NCBI GenBank assembly: GCA_018400295.1
Contig: JAGYMZ010000027.1
Span: 1 to 33,419, forward strand
DNA length: 33,419 nucleotides
DNA from: Bacteroidales bacterium
Lineage (GTDB): Bacteria > Bacteroidota > Bacteroidia > Bacteroidales > B18-G4
Reading direction: 5' to 3'
Of the stretch, positions 1-8,806 are shown piece after piece. The stretch's first letter is position 1. Each line of letters starts with the position of its first letter. The position numbers and the translations under genes were made by a program. The notes below the pieces were generated by a model that was given only the letters and a program-made list of their open reading frames with translations, was not told where the DNA came from and did not search any database.

Positions 1-1424
1 TTGGAGTCAATATCGAAGGTAACTTCAATCTGCGGAACACCCCGCGGGGCTGGCGGTATCCCATCCAGGTGGAAACGTCCGATGCTCTTATTGTCCTTGG
101 CCATTGGCCGTTCCCCCTGAAGCACATGTATCTCAACGGATGGTTGATTGTCGGCGGCTGTTGAAAATACTTCCGACTTCTTGGTCGGGATGGTCGTATT
201 GGATTCAATTAATTTGGTAAATACGCCGCCCAGGGTTTCAATGCCCAAAGAGAGCGGAGTAACGTCCAGAAGCAGAACATCTTTTACATCACCGGAAAGG
301 ACACCACCCTGAATGGCTGCCCCAATGGCCACAACCTCATCAGGATTTACACCTTTTGAAGGATCCTTCCCAAAAAGATCTTTTACTACCTTCTGGATGA
401 CGGGAATACGGGTTGAGCCACCCACCAGGATCACCTCATCGATATCCGAGGAGCTCAGTCCTGCATCCTTCATAGCTTTTTCACATGGCTGGATTGTTTC
501 CTGCACATATTTATCAATGAGCTGTTCGAATTTTGAGCGGGAAAGCTTCCTTACCAGGTGCTTTGGAATTCCATCCACCGGCATGATGTAAGGCAGATTG
601 ATCTCTGTCTCGGTTGAGCTGGACAATTCGATCTTTGCCTTCTCTGCTGCTTCCTTCAGCCGTTGCAAGGCCATAGCATCCTGTTTAAGATCCACACCTT
701 CATCCTTTTTGAATTCACCGGCGAGCCACTCAATAATGGCATCGTCAAAATCGTCACCTCCAAGATGTGTGTTGCCGTTGGTTGACTTTACCTCAAATAC
801 GCCATCACCGAGTTCCAGGATGGAAATATCGAAGGTACCGCCTCCAAGGTCAAAAACCGCTACTTTTATATCCCTTGATTTTTTATCAAGACCGTAGGCC
901 AGGGAGGCAGCGGTGGGTTCGTTTATGATGCGGCGGACCTTCAATCCGGCGATCTCACCTGCCTCTTTGGTTGCCTGCCTTTGCGAATCGCTAAAATACG
1001 CAGGTACCGTAATAACTGCTTCGGTAACCGACTGGCTGAGGTAATCTTCAGCGGTCTTTTTCATTTTCTGAAGCACCATGGCGGAAATCTCCTGAGGCGT
1101 ATACATACGGTCATCGATCTTAACCCGCGGCGTGTTGTTATCGCCCTTGACGACTTCATAGGTTACCCTTTTTCTTTCCGTGCTCACACGGTCATAGGTC
1201 TCACCCATGAACCTTTTGATGCTGTAAATTGTTTTTTTAGGATTTGTAATGGCTTGCCTTTTAGCGGGATCACCAACCTTGCGTTCTCCATTTTCTGTGA
1301 AGGCCACGATCGACGGAGTTGTCCGCCTGCCTTCACTGTTAGGAATAACAACAGGTTCGTTCCCTTCCATTACCGAAACACATGAATTCGTTGTTCCAAG
1401 GTCTATTCCAATGATTTTTCCCAT
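1..1424 (-). CDS. dnaK: Chaperone DnaK (Hsp70), C-terminus cut off by window edge
   Basis: ATP-dependent Hsp70 chaperone of the cytoplasm, which binds unfolded segments with DnaJ and GrpE. The reverse-strand translation begins [20 protein letters not shown], the classic Hsp70 phosphate-1 motif. The piece nearest the window edge reads [20 protein letters not shown], typical of the start of the substrate-binding domain. About 474 of the usual 630-640 residues are present, so the nucleotide-binding domain is whole and the lid is missing. The start is the only ATG that places the phosphate-1 motif at the N-terminus. A 244-base gap separates it from the upstream lipoprotein gene, and I could not pick out a convincing heat-shock operator or -7 box there. 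Identification is firm. Confidence 0.97.
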   Translation of the reverse strand, partial: MGKIIGIDLGTTNSCVSVMEGNEPVVIPNSEGRRTTPSIVAFTENGERKVGDPAKRQAITNPKKTIYSIKRFMGETYDRVSTERKRVTYEVVKGDNNTPRVKIDDRMYTPQEISAMVLQKMKKTAEDYLSQSVTEAVITVPAYFSDSQRQATKEAGEIAGLKVRRIINEPTAASLAYGLDKKSRDIKVAVFDLGGGTFDISILELGDGVFEVKSTNGNTHLGGDDFDDAIIEWLAGEFKKDEGVDLKQDAMALQRLKEAAEKAKIELSSSTETEINLPYIMPVDGIPKHLVRKLSRSKFEQLIDKYVQETIQPCEKAMKDAGLSSSDIDEVILVGGSTRIPVIQKVVKDLFGKDPSKGVNPDEVVAIGAAIQGGVLSGDVKDVLLLDVTPLSLGIETLGGVFTKLIESNTTIPTKKSEVFSTAADNQPSVEIHVLQGERPMAKDNKSIGRFHLDGIPPAPRGVPQIEVTFDIDS

Positions 1425-1668
1425 TGCTTACTATTTTTTTATGATTTATTAGTTTGTCAATTTTTTTACGATGAGTAAATCTCAAGTTTTGTGCCATCTT
1501 CTTTTATTACCATACAAATATTCCGGACACCCCTTTCATATCCCCGGAAAAACCAACAGGGAAAGAAGCGGGATACCTGAATAACAGGTGCTTATTCATT
1601 TTTTGTAAGATCTGCACGGGGCAATAAATCCTGCCGGAACGGAGGTGACAAAAAGACAGGGAAGGGCA

Positions 1669-2655
1669 TTAATTGTTCTCTATGTAAACAAATTTGATCT
1701 CCAGATTTTCAAGATTTTGTTTCATGTTCCGGTGCAGGTTTTTATGGAGCGAGTCCCGGACCCGGCTCGCAAAAATGCCCAATCCATTGGTAATGTTCGT
1801 ATATTCAGGGCGATAGGTCAGAATGCTGGAAGAGTTGTTGTTGATATCCATATAGGTGGCCAGTTCCTCAGAAGCAGCATTGACTGTATAAATAAGCCGG
1901 TGGGGCTTTCTTTTCACGATTTGATCCTCTTGAACCTGTTCTTTATACGGCACGATATTTTGAATAATGTTGTAGAATACATCCCCCGGAAACAGGATCC
2001 CCGTTTCAGAACCGGTGCCGCCCGGTCTCGAGGCATTGTACCATTTGACGGTCTTTTCGGTCCTTGTGCTGTCGTCCGTATATTCGAAATAACTGAAAAA
2101 CAGCTCTACTTCAAATTTATAGCAATTGTCTTCCACAAACCATTCAACATTCTGGTCGAACCCATAGCGATAATTGACCTCCGTGGCAAATCCCATTTCC
2201 CAGTTTGCTTTGGGAGGATTGCTTATTGTGAATGGTTCGGACACCTGCGTACGGGAAGACACAGAATCTTTATGCGCAATGTTGACATTCAGCACATATT
2301 CAAAGCCTTCTTCATATTCGATCTGCGTTGTTGTGTACAAAAGCTCCCGGTTCAGGCGTATAAGCGGGATAACACTTTCAATTTGCCGGCCCGGCCTGCG
2401 CTTATATAACAATTTCCCCTCAATATTCACATCCATCGGATACTGAACGGAATCGGGTTCATTGATGAACTGTGTTGCATCTCCTCCCAGGAAACCCTTG
2501 TTGATCCGTATGAAGGTAGTATCGGCACCCGGATCAAGCAATCCATAAACAATGGTTATGTTTTTATAATCGGCATTCAGGTCCAGCTCATCCTCACAGG
2601 AAACCAGGAACGAAAAAAGAACGGTAAGGGCAAAAAACGGAAATAATCTTTTCAT
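1669..2655 (-). CDS. Lipoprotein of unknown function (DUF4249-like)
   Basis: Predicted exported lipoprotein of 328 residues. The N-terminus MKRLFPFFALTVLFSFLVSC has a short basic start, a hydrophobic core and a lipobox (LVSC) with the acylated cysteine at residue 20. The mature part is rich in beta-strand patterns, starts near NITIVYGLLDPGADTTFIRI and ends with a YTNITNGLGIFASR motif that recalls Bacteroidota DUF4249 proteins. That assignment is tentative. I chose ATG 2655 because it begins the signal peptide; a longer frame upstream would put polar residues before it and would include the likely promoter. DUF4249 genes usually follow a TonB-dependent receptor gene, but none is present here. 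It is transcribed divergently from panB. Confidence 0.8.
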   Translation of the reverse strand: MKRLFPFFALTVLFSFLVSCEDELDLNADYKNITIVYGLLDPGADTTFIRINKGFLGGDATQFINEPDSVQYPMDVNIEGKLLYKRRPGRQIESVIPLIRLNRELLYTTTQIEYEEGFEYVLNVNIAHKDSVSSRTQVSEPFTISNPPKANWEMGFATEVNYRYGFDQNVEWFVEDNCYKFEVELFFSYFEYTDDSTRTEKTVKWYNASRPGGTGSETGILFPGDVFYNIIQNIVPYKEQVQEDQIVKRKPHRLIYTVNAASEELATYMDINNNSSSILTYRPEYTNITNGLGIFASRVRDSLHKNLHRNMKQNLENLEIKFVYIENN

Positions 2656-2674
2656 TAGGATCTGTTTTGTTCTG

Positions 2675-2682
2675 CAAAAATA
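2675..2682 (-). promoter_or_regulatory. Bacteroidota -7 box for the lipoprotein gene
   Basis: The minus strand reads TATTTTTG, an exact match to the TAnnTTTG -7 consensus, 19 bases before the lipoprotein start codon. No TTG -33 element lies at the expected 17-23 base spacing, so this rests on the -7 box alone. Confidence 0.45.
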
Positions 2683-2688
2683 GACATA

Positions 2689-2705
2689 ATGTCCAAAACG
2701 GACAT
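2689..2705. repeat. Short inverted repeat between divergent genes
   Basis: ATGTCC-AAAAC-GGACAT is a perfect 6-base inverted repeat with a 5-base spacer. It lies just upstream of the lipoprotein -7 box and about 40 bases before the panB -33 element. It could be an operator, but a repeat this short can arise by chance. Confidence 0.3.
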
Positions 2706-2744
2706 CATTCAATCAACAAATGTCGATAATGAACATGCAGACAG

Positions 2745-2772
2745 TTGTATAACAATAATCTTTGTAGCTTTG
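2745..2772 (+). promoter_or_regulatory. Bacteroidota-type promoter of panB
   Basis: A TTG (2745-2747) and TAGCTTTG (2765-2772) are separated by 17 bases, matching the Bacteroidota pattern of a TTG-type -33 element and a TAnnTTTG -7 box. Transcription would begin near 2779, giving a leader of about 23 bases before the panB ATG. Confidence 0.65.
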
Positions 2773-2801
2773 TAACTGAAATATTTACCAATTATTTTGC
2801 C

Positions 2802-3617
2802 ATGAACCCGAAAAGTAATTATACCAAGATCACCACGCATGTATTGCAGGAGATGAAACTCAAGAGTGAAAAGATAGCCATGCTCACCGCATACGACTTT
2901 TCCATGGCCAGGTTACTGGATGAAGCCGGAATAGACATCATCCTGGTTGGGGATTCGGCTTCCAACGTTATGGCAGGACATACAACAACACTTCCGATCA
3001 CCCTGGATGAGATGACCTACCATGCCACATCAGTGGTACGGGCAGTCAGCCGGGCACTGGTGGTAGTGGATCTTCCGTTTGGGACCTACCAGGGAAACTC
3101 CAAGGAAGCACTCAATTCCGCCATCCATATCATGAAAAAATCGGGGGCCAATGCCGTAAAAATGGAAGGAGGCCGTGAGATCCTGGAATCTGTGGAACGA
3201 ATAATTTCCGCAGGGATACCTGTCATGGGACACCTTGGCCTGACTCCCCAGTCCATCCATAAATTTGGCACCTATGTGGTCCGGGCCACGGAAGAGAAAG
3301 AAGCGGCCAAATTGATCGAAGATGCACATATACTGGAGGAAGCCGGATGTTTTTCCATCATCCTTGAAAAAATACCGGCCAAGCTGGGGGCCCGTGTTAC
3401 GGAAGAGATCAAAGTACCCATTATTGGTATTGGTGCGGGGCCGTCTGTCGACGGACAGGTGCTTGTCCTGCATGACATGCTGGGCATAACGCAGAAATTC
3501 TCTCCCCGCTTCCTGCGACGGTACCATAACTTTAATGAGGAGATCAAAGGCTCGGTAAGGGCCTACATCAAAGATGTCAAAGAACTGGACTTCCCCAACG
3601 AACGGGAACAGTACTGA
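2802..3617 (+). CDS. panB: 3-methyl-2-oxobutanoate hydroxymethyltransferase
   Basis: First committed step of pantothenate (coenzyme A) synthesis: transfers a hydroxymethyl group from methylene-tetrahydrofolate to 2-oxoisovalerate to give ketopantoate, in the cytoplasm. The 271-residue protein has the family motifs [41 protein letters not shown] and [11 protein letters not shown], and ends its core with [20 protein letters not shown]. The length is normal for bacterial PanB. I chose ATG 2802 because the longer frame would start inside the predicted promoter. No panC or panD is adjacent. The next gene starts 7 bases after the stop, so the pseudouridine synthase is probably co-transcribed. Confidence 0.97.
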   Translation: MNPKSNYTKITTHVLQEMKLKSEKIAMLTAYDFSMARLLDEAGIDIILVGDSASNVMAGHTTTLPITLDEMTYHATSVVRAVSRALVVVDLPFGTYQGNSKEALNSAIHIMKKSGANAVKMEGGREILESVERIISAGIPVMGHLGLTPQSIHKFGTYVVRATEEKEAAKLIEDAHILEEAGCFSIILEKIPAKLGARVTEEIKVPIIGIGAGPSVDGQVLVLHDMLGITQKFSPRFLRRYHNFNEEIKGSVRAYIKDVKELDFPNEREQY

Positions 3618-3624
3618 TCCAGGC

Positions 3625-4338
3625 ATGCTTATGAATTCCCGGACTGCTGATTTTGGAGAACAGGACATCCTGTATGAAGACAACCACCTGATCGTTGTAA
3701 ATAAAAAGCCTTCGGAGATCGTACAGGGAGACAAAACCGGCGATATGCCCCTGAGTGAAACGATCCGTTTATTCCTGAAAGAAAAGTACCATAAGCCCGG
3801 GAATGTTTTTCTTGGCGTTACGCACCGCCTGGACCGCCCGGTCAGCGGAGCCGTCCTGTTCGCCAAAACAGGCAAAGCCCTGGCCAGGATCAATGAGCGC
3901 ATCCGCAAAAGGGAATTACACAAGGTATATTGGGCAGTAGTCAAAGAACCCCCAAGCAAAAACCGGGACCACCTCGTGCATTTTTTAACAAAAGACCAGG
4001 CCCGGAACATGTCCTTCGCCCATGCCTCCGATGGACCGGGCAGGCAAAGGGCAGAGCTGGATTACCAGGTCCTGGGAAAAAGCGATCGGTATTGCCTGCT
4101 GGAAATCCTCCTCCACACAGGAAGGCATCATCAGATCCGGGTACAACTCAGTCAGATAGGTTGCCCGGTAAAAGGCGACCTGAAATACGGCTTTGACCGG
4201 CCCAATAAAAACGGATCCATACACCTGCACGCGAAAACCCTTTCATTCTTACATCCGGTTAAAAATGAAAAGATCACCATCCATGCACCACCCCCACCGG
4301 ATCCTTTATGGGAGTTTTTTGCAGCAAACTACGGATGA
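3625..4338 (+). CDS. RluA-family RNA pseudouridine synthase
   Basis: Isomerises uridine to pseudouridine in rRNA or tRNA. The 237-residue protein carries the RluA-type catalytic motif HRLDRPVSGAV with the active-site aspartate at about residue 70, and the later HTGRHHQIRVQLSQIGCPVKGD segment typical of the fold. There is no N-terminal S4 RNA-binding domain, as in short RluA/RluC-like enzymes of Bacteroidota, so the target site cannot be told. Start candidates are ATG 3625 and ATG 3631. The frame is open further upstream, but that would overlap the end of panB. The gene follows panB at 7 bases and is likely in the same transcript. Confidence 0.93.
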   Translation: MLMNSRTADFGEQDILYEDNHLIVVNKKPSEIVQGDKTGDMPLSETIRLFLKEKYHKPGNVFLGVTHRLDRPVSGAVLFAKTGKALARINERIRKRELHKVYWAVVKEPPSKNRDHLVHFLTKDQARNMSFAHASDGPGRQRAELDYQVLGKSDRYCLLEILLHTGRHHQIRVQLSQIGCPVKGDLKYGFDRPNKNGSIHLHAKTLSFLHPVKNEKITIHAPPPPDPLWEFFAANYG

Positions 4339-4351
4339 GGAGGATTTTTGC

Positions 4352-4359
4352 TAAATTTG
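4352..4359 (+). promoter_or_regulatory. Possible -7 box before the HExxH/beta-barrel protein gene
   Basis: TAAATTTG matches TAnnTTTG exactly and ends 13 bases before the ATG at 4373. A TTG (4319-4321) lies 30 bases upstream, wider than usual. The resulting leader would be only about 7 bases, so this may be coincidental. Confidence 0.35.
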
Positions 4360-4372
4360 GCAAAAGCAGTCC

Positions 4373-7204
4373 ATGAAACTCCATCCGGTCCTGATTTTTC
4401 TCTTTCTCCCGACCATTGCAACACAGACGGTCCATGGGCAATTTTTTAGCTCCGGGCAGGATCCCTTTTCCGTAAAATGGGACCAGATCCAAACAGATCA
4501 TTTCCGCATTATATATCCGTCCGCATTTGAACGGCAAGCCATGAAAACGGCGAACCTTCTCGAAGTATGCTACCGGCCCGTTTCATTTTCATTGCGCCAC
4601 AGGCCCCGTCCCATCAATCTGATCCTCCATGAATATTCCTCCACCTCCAATGCATTTGTGGCATGGGCACCGCGAAGGATGGAGTTTTATACGGTCCCGC
4701 CCCAGGCATCCTATGCCCAGCCCTGGATAAAACAGCTCGCTTTGCACGAATTCCGCCATGTTGTCCAGATCAGTAAATTAAACCAGGGAATGACCCGTGT
4801 TATTTCCTGTGTTTTCGGACAACAAGGCACAGCAGGCATTCTGGGGCTCTATGTCCCTTTATGGTTCCTGGAAGGGGACGCGGTAAGCACGGAGACCGCA
4901 CTCAGCTTCTCAGGCCGGGGCCGCAACCCGGCGTTTGAAATGACCCTGAGGGCGCAGCTGCTGGGAAAGGGGATGTATTCATACGATAAAGCCGTTTACG
5001 GTTCATATAAAGACCGGGTGCCAAACCGTTACGTACTGGGTTATCACCTGGTGGCCGGAGGCCGCCGGGAATTTGGCCCCGGATTATGGGAAACAACCCT
5101 GAATACCGTCGGCCGTAAAGCATGGATGATCACGCCCTTTTCCAGGGGGATCCGGAAAGGCAGCGGCATGAAAAAGATACCCTTTTATGAACACGTTTTG
5201 AACACCTTTGCCGGGGAATGGCAACAACAGGATGACATCAGCCCGGCTACCTGCCTGTCCCCTTCCCACCGGTCATTTACAAGTTACCTTCATCCGCACC
5301 TTACCAACACCGGCCACATCATCGCACTGAGAAAAAGCATTGCGGATATCACACGGATCGTATCCATAGACAGCACCGGATCGGAAAAGGTCCTTCATAC
5401 GCCGGGCAGGATACTGGAATCATCCCTTTCATATGCCAATGGCCGGATCTGTTGGGCGGAAACAGAAACCGACCCCCGATGGCATAACCGTGAATATGCA
5501 GTGATCAACATTCTATGCATCGCTTCCGGAAAAGTAAGCAGGCGGGGTAAACGAAGCCGTTATTTTGCACCGGCCCTTTCACCAACAGGCGATACGGTCG
5601 CTGCCGTCAATGTAGAGCCAGGAAGCCGCGCTTCCCTTGTACTCCTTGATACAGAAGATGGAACTATGTTAAAACGCGTCCGTTTCGGGCCGGATCAGCA
5701 CATTACCACACCCTCCTGGTCGGGTGACGGGAAATACATTACAGCCCTGCTTCTTGACAACAACGGCAAGCGCCTCATCATCCTGGATATCCGAAGCGGC
5801 CGGAAACGCACCGTGATACCGCCAACGTACAAAAACATTCTCAATCCGTTCTTTGCAGGAAAATACATATATTTTGAAGGGCCGTATTCAGGCATCAGTA
5901 ATATATACGCCGTCGACACAGCCGGGCGATCCATACGGCAGGTCAGTTCTGCGAAATACGGTCACCGTTACCCCTTCCCTTCCGGGAAAGACATCCTGCT
6001 TTCCGACTACACACCGGATGGTTTCCGGATCGCTGAAATATCCGCAGACCCGTCCGGATGGATCCCCTTGGAAAAGGCCGGGGGATATTCTGCAGGTCTT
6101 GCCAACGCCATTGCGCAACAGGAAAAGTTTAATCTTGATACCGTTGACATTCCCGGTAAAAGATATTCCGTTAAAAGATTCCGGAGGGGGACACACCTTT
6201 TTGACATCCACAGCTGGGCACCTCTTTCCATCCGGGTTTCAACCCTGGATGTGCAACCGGGCGTTTCATTTCTATCCCAGAACCAGCTCAGTACAAGCAC
6301 GATGGAAGCGGGCTATGCATATGACCTTACCGAAGAAACCGGTAAATACTATGTCAGATATAGCTATGAAGGCTTCTATCCGGTGCTGGACCTTCATTCA
6401 GATCATGGTAAAAGAAGGGGCTATACCACAACAGGGGACAGCAGCCGGATCGATTACCTCTGGAATGAAACCAGCATTGGCCTGGGTATGAGACTTCCCC
6501 TCACGTTCACACGGGGCAGGTATTACCTGGGATTGCAACCATCGGTTTCGGCACGTCAAAAGTTCAGAAAGATGGACGGGTCGAGCAGGGTTGAGTTCGG
6601 GAAAGAAAATGTTTTTTCCTCGGGAATGCGCCTGTATGCTTATCGCCTGCTTAAAAGATCATCCCGGGACCTTTACCCAGCCTGGGGCCAGACCCTGGAT
6701 ATCCGATACCATTATACCCCCTTTGATGATATGGTGAGTTCCCTGGCTTCCGGTGAATTGGTGCTGTATTTCCCGGGCATTCTTAAAAACCAGGGATTAA
6801 AAATATATGCAGGGATTCAGGAAAGACACACCGGTTATTATTCCTATTCGAATGCCATCCGCTTCCCGAGAGGGTTTTCCAACATAGCCAACGACCGCAT
6901 GCTCTCTTTACGTTCAACCTATATGCTGCCCGTTGTATATCCCGACCTCAGCCTCGGGCCCGTCTTGTATCTGCAGCGGATCAAGTTGGGACTGTTCTGT
7001 GATTATGCACTGGCCGGATACAGGGGCAAACAACAAGACTATAAATCCACCGGTATCGAGATTACAGGAGATGCGCATATTCTCCGTTTTATCGCACCCT
7101 TTGAACTCGGCGTCAGAGTGCTCTACCACCCCGGAACGAAATATCTCGGATCCGAATTTCTGTTCGCGGTTGGTTTTGACTCATTTTATATTGGAGGGAA
7201 ATAA
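4373..7204 (+). CDS. Exported zincin-like protein with beta-propeller and outer-membrane barrel
   Basis: A 943-residue secreted or outer-membrane protein. Residues 1-22 form a signal peptide ending near VHGQ. Residues about 30-270 contain LALHEFRHVVQ, an HExxH zinc motif (H125, E126, H129), followed by WFLEGDA, whose E167 is a good third ligand, as in gluzincin/MA-type peptidases. Residues about 280-590 contain repeated aspartate- and serine-rich strands of the TolB/WD40-like propeller kind (for example TPSWSGDGKYITALL and PALSPTGDTVAAV). The remainder alternates aromatic and polar residues like an outer-membrane beta-barrel and resembles the C-terminal part of surface-antigen proteins. I know similarly built proteins only as uncharacterised. 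Substrate and peptidase activity are unknown. No partner gene is evident. Confidence 0.85.
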   Translation: MKLHPVLIFLFLPTIATQTVHGQFFSSGQDPFSVKWDQIQTDHFRIIYPSAFERQAMKTANLLEVCYRPVSFSLRHRPRPINLILHEYSSTSNAFVAWAPRRMEFYTVPPQASYAQPWIKQLALHEFRHVVQISKLNQGMTRVISCVFGQQGTAGILGLYVPLWFLEGDAVSTETALSFSGRGRNPAFEMTLRAQLLGKGMYSYDKAVYGSYKDRVPNRYVLGYHLVAGGRREFGPGLWETTLNTVGRKAWMITPFSRGIRKGSGMKKIPFYEHVLNTFAGEWQQQDDISPATCLSPSHRSFTSYLHPHLTNTGHIIALRKSIADITRIVSIDSTGSEKVLHTPGRILESSLSYANGRICWAETETDPRWHNREYAVINILCIASGKVSRRGKRSRYFAPALSPTGDTVAAVNVEPGSRASLVLLDTEDGTMLKRVRFGPDQHITTPSWSGDGKYITALLLDNNGKRLIILDIRSGRKRTVIPPTYKNILNPFFAGKYIYFEGPYSGISNIYAVDTAGRSIRQVSSAKYGHRYPFPSGKDILLSDYTPDGFRIAEISADPSGWIPLEKAGGYSAGLANAIAQQEKFNLDTVDIPGKRYSVKRFRRGTHLFDIHSWAPLSIRVSTLDVQPGVSFLSQNQLSTSTMEAGYAYDLTEETGKYYVRYSYEGFYPVLDLHSDHGKRRGYTTTGDSSRIDYLWNETSIGLGMRLPLTFTRGRYYLGLQPSVSARQKFRKMDGSSRVEFGKENVFSSGMRLYAYRLLKRSSRDLYPAWGQTLDIRYHYTPFDDMVSSLASGELVLYFPGILKNQGLKIYAGIQERHTGYYSYSNAIRFPRGFSNIANDRMLSLRSTYMLPVVYPDLSLGPVLYLQRIKLGLFCDYALAGYRGKQQDYKSTGIEITGDAHILRFIAPFELGVRVLYHPGTKYLGSEFLFAVGFDSFYIGGK

Positions 7205-7272
7205 ACTGCGTGTACATTCATGTATGGCTTTTTGAAAAACTTAATGTACCTTTAGTCCAAAATTCAATTGTC

Positions 7273-7629
7273 ATGGAAATCCTTTTACAAATCCTCTTAT
7301 CTGCTGTGGCTGTGATACTGGCCGCTTACATTCTGCCCGGCATTCATGTAAGGAGCTTTCTGAACGCCATCATTATAGCCCTCATCCTTGCCTTTTTGAA
7401 TGCGTTCGTGGGGCCCATACTTATCCTGCTGACCATACCCATTACGGTAATTACACTGGGTTTATTCCTGCTGGTGATCAATGCCCTGATCATAATGCTG
7501 GCCGGAGCACTGGTACCTGGGTTCCGGGTTGATGGTTTTTGGTGGGCATTATTGTTCAGCATTATACTGTCCATCATCACATATTTACTGGAAAAAGCAA
7601 CCCTGATCAACCTATTCCAAATGTCTTGA
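7273..7629 (+). CDS. Small four-helix membrane protein (phage holin family IV / YvlD-like)
   Basis: A 118-residue, very hydrophobic inner-membrane protein with about four transmembrane helices. Motifs such as ILPGIHVRSFLNAIIIALIL, LNAFVGPILILLTIPITVI and FWWALLFSIILSI are typical of the family annotated as 'phage holin family protein' or YvlD/DUF360. Despite the name, members are mostly chromosomal and of unknown function, and nothing here suggests a prophage. ATG 7273 is preferred over an upstream non-ATG start because it begins the first helix. The next gene starts 2 bases after its stop, so the two are probably translated from one message. Confidence 0.85.
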   Translation: MEILLQILLSAVAVILAAYILPGIHVRSFLNAIIIALILAFLNAFVGPILILLTIPITVITLGLFLLVINALIIMLAGALVPGFRVDGFWWALLFSIILSIITYLLEKATLINLFQMS

Positions 7630-7631
7630 TT

Positions 7632-8093
7632 ATGAGGAACAGAGTACTGACATTAAAGCAGGAGCTGGAACGGATCATGCTCGACTGCGATGTATGTTAT
7701 GTAGGCATGATCGATCATCAACGTGAACCTTATGTCCTTCCGATGAACTTCGGTTACAAGGATGACCACATATATTTCCATTCTGCGCGGCAGGGAAAAA
7801 AGATCGATGTGCTCAAAAACAACAATAAGGTTTGTGTGGCCTTCAGCACAGATCATTCCCTTCACTGGGTAAATGAGGAAGTGGCCTGCTCCTGGAGCAT
7901 GAAATACAAAAGCGTACTGGTTTACGGAAAAGTGGAATTCATTGAAGATTACGATGCAAAGGTTGCGGCCCTGAATGTGATCATGAGCAATTATTCCGAC
8001 CGGAATTTCAATTATAATGCCCCGGCCGTCAACGATGTACAAACCTGGAAAGTCAAAACAGAAAAAATCGAGGGACGTGCTTACGGTTACTGA
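7632..8093 (+). CDS. Pyridoxamine 5'-phosphate oxidase-like flavin-binding protein
   Basis: A 153-residue cytoplasmic protein of the split-barrel FMN-binding group (PNPOx-like, NimA/YdaG-type). Supporting segments are LDCDVCYVGMIDHQREPYVL, PMNFGYKDDHIYFHSARQGK, a VCVAFSTDH strand and SVLVYGKVEFIED, in the order expected for the fold. The length fits the 'pyridoxamine 5'-phosphate oxidase family' proteins common in anaerobes, which reduce small molecules or bind flavin or haem; the actual substrate is unknown. I chose ATG 7632 because it begins just after the stop of the preceding gene and the conserved fold begins about 15 residues later. It is unlikely to be a true PdxH, which is longer. Confidence 0.85.
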   Translation: MRNRVLTLKQELERIMLDCDVCYVGMIDHQREPYVLPMNFGYKDDHIYFHSARQGKKIDVLKNNNKVCVAFSTDHSLHWVNEEVACSWSMKYKSVLVYGKVEFIEDYDAKVAALNVIMSNYSDRNFNYNAPAVNDVQTWKVKTEKIEGRAYGY

Positions 8094-8128
8094 TCCGGCC
8101 GGCAGATCCCAACCCCGTTGCACCGGCT

Positions 8129-8150
8129 AAAAAGGTCAGGCAGTCCTGAA
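8129..8150 (-). terminator. Weak terminator-like hairpin after the PAP2 gene
   Basis: On the minus strand TCAGG-ACTG-CCTGA is followed by CCTTTTTAG, 15 bases past the PAP2 stop codon. The stem is only 5 base pairs, so the call is weak. It sits between two convergent genes. Confidence 0.35.
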
Positions 8151-8164
8151 CATGGTGGCTCCGG

Positions 8165-8725
8165 CTAACCGATAACCTTCCAACGCATCAGCCTGTAGAT
8201 GAGATACCCTGCGGCAAGTCCCAGTATGGCACCCCCCAGGACATCACCCGGATAATGTACCCCAAGGTATATGCGGCTGTATGAAACAAACGCCGCCCAA
8301 CCAAAAATAAATATATAGAAATAACGGTATCGCGGTTTCAACCAGCCATTCAGGAAAGCCGCCAGTGCAAATGTATTGGCGGCATGGGCGGAAACAAACC
8401 CGTATTTCCCGCCGCAGCGGTCATTTACCAGGTGTACCATATCCCCTATTCCCGGGTCGTGGCAGGGCCGCAAACGCTCAAACATATTTTTAAATAAATG
8501 CAGAACCGCCTGATCCGTAATTGCAATAAGCACCGCTGCACCGGCCAGGATCAGCAGACTTTTCCACTTGTAATTACGGTATACGAGATACAGCAAAATG
8601 GCATACATCGGGATCCATATATATTTATTGCTGGCCCAGTACATAACGGGGTCCCAGAATGCGTTATGCAAACCGTTCAGCGTAAGGAACAGCTCCCGGT
8701 CAATGTGTTCCAGGGTTGTTGGCAA
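8165..8725 (-). CDS. PAP2-superfamily membrane phosphatase
   Basis: Membrane-bound acid phosphatase of the PAP2 superfamily, likely acting on a lipid phosphate such as undecaprenyl pyrophosphate or phosphatidylglycerophosphate. The three catalytic motifs are present: KNMFERLRP (motif 1), GFVSAHAANTFALA (motif 2, SAHA in place of the common PSGH) and SRIYLGVHYPGDVLGG (motif 3). Between them are five to six hydrophobic helices. No ATG exists before the first conserved block, so a TTG start is needed. I prefer TTG 8725 (about 186 residues) because the longer TTG at 8746 lies inside the probable -7 box. It is downstream of obgE with a separate likely promoter. Confidence 0.88.
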   Translation of the reverse strand: MPTTLEHIDRELFLTLNGLHNAFWDPVMYWASNKYIWIPMYAILLYLVYRNYKWKSLLILAGAAVLIAITDQAVLHLFKNMFERLRPCHDPGIGDMVHLVNDRCGGKYGFVSAHAANTFALAAFLNGWLKPRYRYFYIFIFGWAAFVSYSRIYLGVHYPGDVLGGAILGLAAGYLIYRLMRWKVIG

Positions 8726-8743
8726 GGTTTTGTTTATTTTTGG

Positions 8744-8751
8744 CAAAGATA
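8744..8751 (-). promoter_or_regulatory. -7 box before the PAP2 gene
   Basis: The minus strand reads TATCTTTG, an exact TAnnTTTG match. It overlaps the longest possible TTG start (8746) and sits 18 bases before the TTG at 8725, which argues for the shorter protein. No TTG -33 element was found at normal spacing. Confidence 0.45.
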
Positions 8752-8806
8752 ACGAAATCAGCGTTCTGGTGTAAGATGCACACGGAAATGGGTTTCTTTT
8801 GACACA

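Noticed and set aside
1455-1460. TTGACA as a sigma-70 type -35 for dnaK
   Set aside because: The spacing to the start codon leaves no room for a -10 and leader, and Bacteroidota primary promoters do not use this element.
3030-4010. Long open frame on the minus strand opposite panB and the pseudouridine synthase
   Set aside because: It is a shadow of two clear genes; its translation has no recognisable motif and odd composition.
7273-7629. Prophage holin, suggesting a phage remnant
   Set aside because: The family name is historical; the protein is a YvlD-like chromosomal membrane protein and no other phage gene is nearby.
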